13,260 nucleotides of DNA from Monoraphidium neglectum (taxonomy: Eukaryota; Chlorophyta; Chlorophyceae; Sphaeropleales; Selenastraceae), in NCBI RefSeq assembly GCF_000611645.1, contig NW_014012241.1:1-13260 (forward strand), read 5' to 3'. The translations under genes and the position numbers were made by a program. The notes below the pieces were generated by a model. It did not search any database. It worked only from the letters and a program-made list of their open reading frames with translations, and was not told where the DNA came from. This document shows positions 1 to 7,404 of the stretch, piece after piece (the first letter of the stretch is position 1; every line of letters begins with the position of its first letter).

Positions 1-368
1 GGTGAGGGGTTGGGGTTGCCGGGGTGGTGGTTGGGCGTGGGTCGCGGTGGTTGGCATGTGGGTAGGTGGGGTGAGGATGATGGCGCTGGCCGCGGGAGGG
101 GGGGAGGGGAGACCAGGAGGCGTGCACCATGGGTCGGTGGGCAACAGGCGCCGTGTGCCCGGGTTTCGCGGGCGCGCCCTGGCCCAGGCTGGCAGCCTGC
201 ATGCCGCCTCCACTCCGCAGGCGGCGGCGCTGCCCGGGGCCCAACCAGCAGGCGCGTGCGAGCACGCCGCCGTTCCCCCCTGCCGCCTCTCACACCTGTC
301 CCATTGAAGCAGACGCCCCGCCGACGGAAAGAGTATCTGACATGACATGATGCAGAACCCCAGATCAC
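1..368. other. Left-edge stretch without a recognised exon
   Basis: The plus strand is strongly G-rich in the first 120 nt (runs of 3-7 G), so the F-box transcript would be C-rich here. I searched the minus strand for a further WD40 exon and found none that I can support. No TTACA (minus-strand TGTAA poly(A) signal) is visible downstream of the F-box exons. Most likely this is intron of that gene, or its 3' UTR. Confidence 0.45.
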
Positions 369-1240
369 TCAGGTCTCCCAGATCTCCCAGATCAGCGAGA
401 TCACCTTGTGCAGCAGGGTGTGCGTCGCCAGGTCGTGCACGTGCACCTCGCGCGCCGCCGCCACCAGCAGCAGCCCGCTGCGCGCCGCGACGTCGAGGAC
501 CCAGTCGCTGTAGCGCAGCACGCCGACGCACGCCCAGCTGCAGGTCAAGGGGCGAGGTGGGGGTGTTGATGCGCGGCCGCGGCGATGAGCGCGGGTCGCT
601 CATGTGGCGGCCATGCCGGCGCGTCGCCGGCGGCAAAGGCGCGATTTCAAACAATTCCTTGGCCGTCCGTGCCGAAGCCTATGCCGAAGCGAATCGGCGA
701 AACAGCATTGGGACCGCTCCTGCTATCGAGTCTCGCTCCCTCTCCGAAAGAGGCAGGGACGCACGCCCGAGGTTGAGGGGGGACGCTCACTCTTCCGAGC
801 GCTGCCACACGCGCACGCTGGTGTCCCAGCTGCCGCTGTACAGCGCCGCCCGCGTGAGACTGAGGCTCGTGATCGGCCCTATGTGACCCGCCAGCTTCCG
901 CTCCTTGGACGCCAGATCAAACAGCCGCGACCCGTCCTCGTACGGCCCGCCCTCCAGATCCAGATCCAGATCCATGCGGTTGTCCCTGCCGGCAGAAGAC
1001 GAGGGGGCGGGCGCCGCCAGGGAGCTCTCCCAGAGGCGGACCACGTGGTCGCTGCCGCCAGAGGCCAGAGCTCCGTCGTCCAGCGCAACGGCGCGGACGG
1101 TGCCGCCGTGGGGGCGCGAGGCGGAGGCGGGGACGCCCTCCCGGAGGTCCCAGAGGCGCACTGTGCGGTCGAGGGAGCCTTTCGGGGGCGGTAGGGAGGG
1201 CGGAGTGCACGTGTTTCTCAAAGCTTGTGTGTGCGTGCGT

Positions 1241-1271
<31 letters not shown>

Positions 1272-2617
1272 GTAGCGAGATAGAGGGAGGGGGGGAGTGC
1301 GTGGTTGCACGAGCCCAGGATCAGGACGGGGTTATATGTGCAGGCACGCCACACATTTATGCGTGCAATGAAGACCACGCGCGCTGCCCAGCAGGCGCTG
1401 GGGCGGGCGGCCAAGCCGCGAGCCCGGACCCTCGACAGCACAGCAGGCTGCGGGGACAGAGGCCCGCGGCCCTGATGCGCGCCCCCACCTGTCGCCAGCA
1501 GGTTGTGCTGCGGCAGCAGCTGCAGCGCCTTCACGCCCCCTTGGTGGCCGTACAGCGAATCAGACGTGTACTTGCCCGCCCTGATCGGGGTCGAGTGCGA
1601 GGTGGGGGCCGGCGTGGCGAGGCCGCAAGCAGTGTGGCGGGGACGGCGAACCGCTGCAGCTGCGGCACGGCCTCTGCCACAGCCGCGTCTGCGATCGAGC
1701 GACCCAGGTGGCCCCCGCCGACCCGTCGTGCGGCCAAAGTCAGGTGGCGGCGGGGCAAAGCGCCCGGGACAAGCGCGCCGGCGAGCTCGCGGGCCGGCCT
1801 CGGCGGGCGCCGAGCGCGCGCGCGCGCACCAGGAGCGCGCGCGCCGCATCTTCTGGCTGTAAAGCGCCTGCCACGACGGCCGCTGCGCGGGGCCCTCGTC
1901 GCGCGCGCGCAGGCGCCAGCGGCTCAGGAACGCGGCGCGCCAGACCTCACTAAGGTCTGGTGGGGGGATGATGTGTTCGCAAGGGGGCAAGGCGGGGGGT
2001 TCAGCAAGGTGTATAGGGTGCATGGCAAGGGAGCCACAGGCCATCACCTTGGCCAGCCGCACAAACCGCCGCCGCGAGCGAAGCAGCGTGCTCTGAATGC
2101 GCCGGCAGTCGCTGCCGCCCCTGCTGCTGCGGTTGGTGCTCCCGCTGCTGCTGCTGCTCGTTGCAGGGGACGCACCCCGGGCTGTGTTGAGCGAGTAGAA
2201 GTGCTTGCAGGTGCTTGTGGCGCGGCACAAGTCCCCAGTCGCCACCGGGAGCAGCGACAGGATGCGCGGCAGCACTGCAGGACGGGGAGCGCAGTAACAA
2301 GGAGGCATGCAAGCGGTTGGGGCGCGGCGAAATGTGCTGCGGGCGAGGTCGGACAGGGCGCACGCCTGTACAAAGCTGTGACGGCACAGGACTGCTGCAA
2401 GAGGACAGACCATTCATAAAGAGAGCCCGCCGATTGACTAGACGGCACAGGGTGCGCTGGGACTGCGACTGCGCGCGGGCGATTGGGGTGCGTCGGGCGC
2501 ACCATCGTCCACTTCGCTGATGTTGGTAGCCGAGGGTGCATCCTCCTGCCGTGTGCGCCGAGCCAGGTCTCCCGGTGGCTCATCCGGCTCGCCACCGTCA
2601 TCGTGGGCTTGCGGCAT
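369..2617 (-). CDS. F-box/WD40-repeat protein, six exons, probably 3'-incomplete at the left edge
   Basis: Likely substrate receptor of an SCF (Skp1-Cullin-F-box) ubiquitin ligase: the F-box would bind Skp1 and the WD40 propeller the target. Exons in coding order are 2449-2617, 2176-2274, 1830-1956, 1489-1580, 791-1178 and 369-537 (phases match throughout; 347 aa if read to the TGA at 369-371). The acidic N-terminus is followed by an F-box at about residues 57-100 (LLPRILSLLP, then CKHFYSL and VWRAAFLSRW). WD40 repeats follow: GSLDRTVRLWDL (163-174), GGSDHVVRLWE (203-213), GSWDTSVRVWQ (278-288), and a fourth around 293-330 ending VHVHDLATHTLLHK. Only about four repeats are visible, whereas WD40 propellers usually need six to eight. 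The final exon may therefore end at 405 (AAG|GTGATC) and continue beyond position 1. The first donor (CCCT|GTGCCG) is weak and the ATG at 2617 has a poor context; an in-frame ATG lies further upstream. Fold confident; both ends uncertain. Confidence 0.85.
954..975 (-). repeat. In-frame hexanucleotide repeat encoding Asp-Leu pairs
   Basis: A GATCTG-type hexamer is repeated in coding frame within the large WD40 exon and gives DLDLDLE. It sits in a low-complexity insert between the second and third WD40 repeats (about residues 214-245), a loop where length changes should be tolerated. Confidence 0.85.
1179..1488 (-). other. Intron of the F-box/WD40 gene carrying a GT/CA microsatellite
   Basis: The donor ACAG|GTGGGG (1488) and acceptor CGAAAG|GC (1179) join LLAT-G to SLDRTVRLW, reconstructing an unbroken WD40 blade. 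The 310-nt intron contains a GT-rich run on the plus strand. I see no gene in it. Confidence 0.75.
1225..1271. repeat. GT/CA dinucleotide microsatellite
   Basis: About 47 nt of alternating TG with a few GTGC interruptions, read on the plus strand (CA on the transcribed strand). It lies inside an intron of the F-box/WD40 gene. Confidence 0.95.
1957..2175 (-). other. Intron in the F-box gene, a multiple of three and open in frame
   Basis: The donor G|GTGCGT at 2175 and acceptor CCACCAG|AC at 1957 join the F-box helix NTAR directly to DLSEVWRAAF in phase 1. The intron is 219 nt (3 x 73) and has no stop in the coding frame. Retaining it would add 73 residues, including a serine run, inside the F-box region. 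I treat it as an intron because the spliced form gives the compact F-box expected, and its length resembles its neighbours. Confidence 0.65.
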
Positions 2618-2791
2618 ACAGCTCCAGGTCCGCTCTGTGCGAGGGGCTATGGGTACCTCGCCACACCGCTTGGGCGTTGGTGAGGTATGCGTGCTTTGTG
2701 TTGAACTAAAAGTCACAGTGACGCAACTCTTGAACATGTAAAATCGCTGCGGTGCCCCTCGCAATGTCCTTGGGACGTTGCTGACGAGTCC

Positions 2792-2813
2792 GGGTGGTGA
2801 TCTCACACCACCC
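2792..2813. repeat. Perfect 8-bp hairpin
   Basis: GGGTGGTG at 2792-2799 pairs perfectly with CACCACCC at 2806-2813 around the loop ATCTCA. It lies about 175 nt upstream of the proposed F-box gene ATG. Confidence 0.8.
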
Positions 2814-2875
2814 CGCTTCCGTACTCACCATTGATACATCCTGGGTACTGGTGTTACGAATTAGCTGGGTTCGGC

Positions 2876-2916
2876 TCAAAACCTGCGCAGACCAGGTGTC
2901 TGGGCGACAGGTTTGA
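2876..2916. repeat. Nested stem-loop
   Basis: The outer arms TCAAAACCTG (2876-2885) and CAGGTTTGA (2908-2916) pair over 9 bp with one bulged A. Inside them, CAGAC (2888-2892) and GTCTG (2898-2902) pair around the loop CAGGT. The outcome is a 41-nt two-tier hairpin. Confidence 0.75.
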
Positions 2917-3315
2917 CCGGATCACCACATCCCGCAGACGACGACGCACCCAGCCCTCGCTCAAGCTGCGTCAGACACCGACAGCCTGATGTACCGCTGT
3001 GCCGCACGCGACTGAGCATGCGCAACCACAAACCATGCTCCCATCGCTTTGCTTTCACGGAGTCTGTCTTGGCAAATCTTGCTGGACACCTGAAAACACC
3101 TGCGCCCTTGCAAAAACCTACTGCCCACCACCCAACAAACCAGGGGCGTGCGCCTTCCCTCGGCCCTTATCCCACCCTGTTGTGACATCCATCGCAAGGG
3201 CCAGAACAGGGGGGCGCCCGACGCGCACACATACACACGCCGGCCTCCACCTTCTCCAGATGCACGGGGTGACAATGCACGCCAGCACCAATCCAAGTGC
3301 TCACCCACGTCAGCC

Positions 3316-3348
3316 GGTGACCCCAGCACGCGTCACCCCGCTGGTGAC
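3316..3348. repeat. Three-arm inverted repeat with alternative pairing
   Basis: GGTGAC at 3316-3321 and again at 3343-3348 flanks GTCACC at 3332-3337. The middle arm can pair perfectly with either side. Confidence 0.7.
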
Positions 3349-3440
3349 CTGCTTGCCACCTAAAACAGCCGACCCAGCCAGTCCGCAGCACACGTGCACG
3401 CTGTGCAGCCCGAGCCGGGCGCCCACTGCCCAGGCGCGCT

Positions 3441-3462
3441 GGCCGGGCGCGACAGCCCGGCC
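3441..3462. repeat. Perfect 8-bp all-GC hairpin
   Basis: GGCCGGGC (3441-3448) pairs with GCCCGGCC (3455-3462) around the loop GCGACA. No gene is recognised around it. Confidence 0.8.
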
Positions 3463-4209
3463 CCCCTCGCGCCACACCCCTGCGGCGCCGCGGCTGCAGC
3501 TTCCCAGAGTGGCACACCGCTTGCGAAGCGTTCCCCGCCGGTGCGAGCCAGCAGCGCGGCTGCAGCGCGGGCAGGACAAGTCTGGTGTGATCAACCACGC
3601 CTCTGGCGGCGCGGAGGCGCAACGCCTGGCAGGCCGGCGCAGCTTCAAACGGGCACACGCAGCTGCCAGCCACTGTCCCCAACGCAGGGGCTGCGTTTGG
3701 AAGGGTCAGTTGCCCCAGCATGCAGCTCTACAGAACAGCGCCGCCGGCACCCTCTCACCAATCGCTGATGGGCATGCGCTGTGCGCGCATCGTTGTGCAT
3801 TTCAGTCGAGGGCGGCGGTCTGAGAGTGGCATCGCATGCATTTGCGTGTTGTGTGTTGGATGTGCGCCTGCACGCGTGACCTGCTGGTGCATCATGCATC
3901 ACTTCGACGTTGATCCCGCTGCTTTCAGCTGTTATCTGAACTTCGACATGTTGGAGGGCGTCAGATCCACTTGCAGACGCCGCATGACTCTCTGCATGCA
4001 CAGCAGTCAAGATCAGGGTGACCCGCCAAGATGGCTCAAGGTGACACACAGGATGCGCACCCGTCACCAAATGAACTTGTTTTTGAACAAATTTGAATTA
4101 TTTCTGAGCACGATGCAGCTCTTGCGCCCGCAGATTGGTTCTCAGGGGTTGGCCCGCAAGCGTCCTGGGGCAAATGGGGCCATGAATGCGCCTCGCATGG
4201 CATGCCAGG

Positions 4210-4217
4210 TATATTTT
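4210..4217 (+). promoter_or_regulatory. TATA-like box upstream of the hydrolase gene
   Basis: TATATTTT occurs 105 nt upstream of the first in-frame ATG (4323) in an otherwise GC-rich region. The role is inferred from sequence and position only. Confidence 0.35.
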
Positions 4218-4322
4218 GAAATCATTCAAGGCGCAGCGGGCCGCGTTGTGGGCAGTTGCGAGTTCAAGCGCTCTCTGGGCAGGCGCTGCAGTGCACCAAC
4301 AGCCATGCATTCAGCATAGGGC

Positions 4323-6988
4323 ATGCAGCAACCACGCCGCCGTACAGGACCCCCTGTGGACGCCTTTAGCCCTGCACATCTGCTAGTGCTCCCTTCCATT
4401 TCATTCATGCATACACCACGCTGCCACCCTGCCACGCAGCCCGCCGCTGCCAGCAGCAGCAACGGCGGTGGCGGGAGCAGCAGCAGCAGCTTCATGCCGC
4501 CGCAGCTGTCAGAAATAACAGAGCCCGCCGCACAGCGAATGGCCGAGCGCATGCAGCGCGCCCCCATCCCGGTCCCGTCGCTGCCGTTCGGCGCGCTGCA
4601 GACGGCGTTCGTCGCCCCCAGCGGCACCTATGCAAACAGCGACGCGCCGCCGGTCGTACTCCTGCATGGCTTTGATAGCAGCAGCCTGGAGATGCGGCGC
4701 CTGCACCCCCTCCTGGAGCAAGAGGTCGAGGCCTGGGCAGTGGACCTGGTAAGCCCCGGCCCGGCCCAGCGACCGGCGTGGCGCCCGCCTGCGCGCTTGC
4801 ACCGCGCGTCTGCCCGAGTGCTCGCCAGTCGGCGGGGCGTCGGCGGCCGTTTCGCTGACCGGTCGCCTGTTTCCCGGACGGCGTGCACACGCAGGTCGGC
4901 TGGGGCTTCACAGAGCACGGGGTGTTCTCGCAGCGGCCGGACGTCACAATCACGCCGAAGCAGGCACGCCCCACGCCCGCCCCACGCCCACCCCGTGCGC
5001 CTCGCATTGCCCGCTCCTACTCCAGCACTCCTACTCCTTCGCCTCATCTGTCCCCGCCACTGAAGGGCACTGACGCGCAGTGGCGGCTGCTATGATTGCC
5101 GCGCCCTCAGCGCTGCCCTTGCCTGTTCGCAAACGCCCGCTCTGCCCCATCAGTCCGTTCGTGCTGTGCACTCTCCTTCCCTCCGTATTGCCTGCGGATG
5201 CTCTGACCCCGCCACACGCCGCCCCCGCCTCTCGACGCCACAACCGCACAGAAGCGGGAGCACCTCTTCAGCTTCTGGCAGGAGAAGATCGGCCGGCCGA
5301 TGGTGCTGGTGGGCGCGTCGCTGGGCGGAGCCATTGCCCTGGAGTTTGCGCTCGAATACCCAGAGGTGGGGGGGGGGGTCACCATGGCATGGGAGAGGCC
5401 GCGGGACAGAAACTAGGTCGGCGAATCGCAGCGCCCGAGGCGATTCTGCACAGGCGAGGTCGTGTTATTGCTCCTGTGGGCCGATCGCGCCCAGCCGCCG
5501 CGAAGCCGCGTTGGACGGCGTGGCCAGGGACAGCGGCGCTCAGCGTGCGGTCGCAACGGCTCCGACCGCAGGCCGTGGAGAAGATTGTTCTCATCGATGC
5601 TCAGGTGGGGGGTGTCACCTCTTCTGCATGAGGCTTGACAGACACTGCATGCAAAAACAGGATCCCGGCCGGTTCGTGCAGCCGCCCGCCACTTGTACAT
5701 GTTGCCGGTATGGCTTTGTGCACACACTGGGACTAGGCCAAACCACCCATCCCCGTCCCCACACACATCTCAACTCTGTTCCTCTAAACCCTCGAATACT
5801 AAGTTTGTTTCTGTTTATTTCAACTCCAGGGTTTCATCGACGGCATCGGCCCCATGTCCACGATGCCGCGCCCGCTGGCCGCCGCGGGCGTGTGGGTGCT
5901 GAGGACCGAGCAGCTGCGCATGGCGGCCAACCGCATGGCGTACCACGATCAGGTGGGCCTAATCGCTCAGGGCCTTGGCTACTGTACCCGCCACAGGAGG
6001 GGCATGGGGGGGGGGTGTCCACCGCCGTCCCATGCGCGGTCCTATGATGCCTGACGCGCTGACGAAGCGGCACCCGACCACACGTTGCGCTGCCTTGGGA
6101 GGGATTTCGAAGGTCCCGTTGAAAACCTCGCAAGATGTGATGCGGTGTTCTGGGATGGGAGAATGCGAGTCAAGCTGACTGTGGCAATGGATGCGCTCAA
6201 GCATGCTTGCAGAATGCACCGGCGCTTGAGCACGCTCGCCCGCCCGCCGCCCGCCCTGCAGGCCTTCGCCACGGAGGACGCCATGCGCGTCGGGCGGCTG
6301 CACACGCACCTGGACGGATGGTGGGTTCCTTCAGAGCGCTGGCGGGCCGGGCCCTAGACACGGCCTGCCGGCTTGCTGCGTGCTTGCGCGCGCAGCAACA
6401 TGTGAAGACGCACGCAACCGTATCCACACCCGCTAGCGGACTCGCGCTCACGCAACCACGCCTTCGACCCGCGCCCTCTGATTTCGTTACCAGGTCGGAC
6501 GCGAACATCGCATTCATGCGGGGCGGCGGCTACGCGATCAGCACGCGGCTCGGACAGGTGCGTGCCGCCGCCGCCGCTGCCGCTCCCAGCGCGGCGCTGG
6601 CCGGCCTCGCATCTGCACGCAGCTGCCGTCCCTACCCGCCGGCCCCAGCCCGTGCGGGCGAGCGTCCCGTGCGATCCAGAGCGCCTGTCCCCCACTGCGG
6701 CCCCTCTTTTGTCTTCGAAATCAGGTCACTCAGCCCGTTCTGGTGATCTGGGGGCGCCAGGACCAGATCTTGGAGCCCAAGTATGCAGATCAGTTCTTGG
6801 ATGTGCTGCCTGACGCGCGGCTCGTGTGGCTCGAGGGCTGCGGCCACTGCGGCCACCTGGAGAAGCCGCGCGAGACCGCCGACGCCATCCTCGGGTTCAT
6901 CAACGGGGGCGGCGCGGCCTCGGACGGCCGGGCGGGCGGCGCGGTGGGGGTCCCCGCGGTCGCTGGTGCGGCGGGGGAGCGGGGCTGA
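4323..6988 (+). CDS. Alpha/beta-hydrolase fold protein, eight exons
   Basis: A serine hydrolase of the plant/bacterial alpha/beta-hydrolase superfamily; the substrate is unknown. Exons: 4323-4748, 4895-4963, 5252-5365, 5572-5604, 5830-5952, 6262-6320, 6494-6557, 6725-6988, giving 383 aa with all phases agreeing. Visible motifs are the oxyanion-hole HGFDSS (115-120), the nucleophile elbow GASLGG (Ser188), WGRQDQI with the acid Asp309, and GCGHCGH with the catalytic His337. Between them lies a cap region (GFIDGIGPMSTMPRPL, FATEDAMRVGRLH, FMRGGGY). The first ~85 residues are Ser/Gly/Pro-rich without a fold and could hold an organelle-targeting peptide, which I cannot confirm. Alternative starts are ATG 4407 and 4494. 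The C-terminus after LGFING is low-complexity Gly/Ala. Intron 2 appears to be GC-AG (CAG|GCACGC) and exon 4 is only 33 nt. Fold and triad certain; function not assignable. Confidence 0.92.
5797..5803 (+). other. Branch-point-like sequence in hydrolase intron 4
   Basis: TACTAAG lies 26 nt before the acceptor CTCCAG (ends 5829) within an unusually T-rich stretch. It closely resembles the consensus TACTAAC branch site. Confidence 0.5.
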
Positions 6989-7229
6989 GGGGTGGGCGGG
7001 GCTGGGGGTGGAACGAGCACGAGAAGAGAGGCACCTTTGCGCCTGATCCTAGTCGTGTGGAACATGCCCGCCACGCGTGTCCGAGCAAACACCTGTGTCC
7101 CAGTCACTGCATTCTTGAGCTCATGTCCTGCGGATCGACACCCGCGCTCTTCCACATGCGCACGCACGGGCTGCGCATCACACATATGCACCTGCAGCTG
7201 CACACCATAACCAAACTTGAATTCGGCCC

Positions 7230-7234
7230 TGTAA
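7230..7234 (+). terminator. TGTAA poly(A) signal, hydrolase gene
   Basis: TGTAA is the typical polyadenylation signal of chlorophyte algae. It lies about 240 nt after the hydrolase stop codon, in a local AT-richer patch. Confidence 0.6.
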
Positions 7235-7255
7235 TCCTGATTATTATGCGCAGCG

Positions 7256-7262
7256 TGACGTC
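7256..7262 (+). promoter_or_regulatory. TGACGTC (bZIP/CRE-like) motif upstream of RPS3
   Basis: The ACGT-core motif TGACGTC lies about 143 nt upstream of the RPS3 ATG. In plants such cores bind bZIP factors. Function here is inferred only. Confidence 0.3.
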
Positions 7263-7340
7263 GCAGCAAAGCACGCGGCGCCTGTTGCCATGCCACTTGC
7301 GCAGCGTCGCAACTTGTCGCGCCGCTGTCCCCGACTTCAG

Positions 7341-7350
7341 CCTCTTTTTC
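7341..7350 (+). promoter_or_regulatory. Pyrimidine tract, possible 5' TOP start of the RPS3 mRNA
   Basis: CCTCTTTTTC, flanked by G on both sides, lies 54 nt before the RPS3 ATG. Ribosomal protein mRNAs in many eukaryotes begin with such an oligopyrimidine tract. The transcription start has not been mapped here. Confidence 0.35.
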
Positions 7351-7404
7351 GCAAGCCAGCACTGTAGTCTGTCGCTGCTGAAAGCTAGCAGGCAGCTTGC
7401 AAAC

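Larger units (their letters stand above)
2618..4322. other. Divergent intergenic region, presumed promoters
   Basis: About 1.7 kb between the minus-strand F-box gene and the plus-strand hydrolase gene. It is less GC-rich than the rest around 2690-2880 and 4080-4230. Open frames exist (for example plus strand 2999-3823) but their composition is His/Pro/Arg/Thr-rich noise with no recognisable domain. It contains several perfect hairpins (listed separately) and a TATA-like element near the hydrolase start. No tRNA or transposon feature was found. Confidence 0.6.
6989..7404. other. Compact spacer: hydrolase 3' UTR and RPS3 promoter/leader
   Basis: The hydrolase 3' UTR would end soon after the TGTAA at 7230. 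That leaves about 170 nt for the RPS3 promoter and 5' UTR, which contain a TGACGTC motif (7256-7262) and a pyrimidine tract (7341-7350). No other gene is visible. Confidence 0.6.

Noticed and set aside
5..45. Telomere-like GGGGTTGGGGTT at the left edge
   Set aside because: Only two units, followed by irregular G-rich sequence; no array.
905..2419. Plus-strand open frame of 504 codons
   Set aside because: It runs antisense to the F-box/WD40 exons and introns, includes the GT microsatellite, and has no recognisable domain.
2781..2815. Hammerhead-ribozyme-like CTGACGAGTCC followed by a hairpin
   Set aside because: It resembles the conserved CUGANGA core, but the required GAAA after stem II and the cleavage-site arrangement are absent.
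2999..3823. Plus-strand open frame of 274 codons in the divergent spacer
   Set aside because: Rich in His, Thr, Pro, Arg and Ala with no domain or hydrophobic core pattern. Long chance frames are expected at this GC content.
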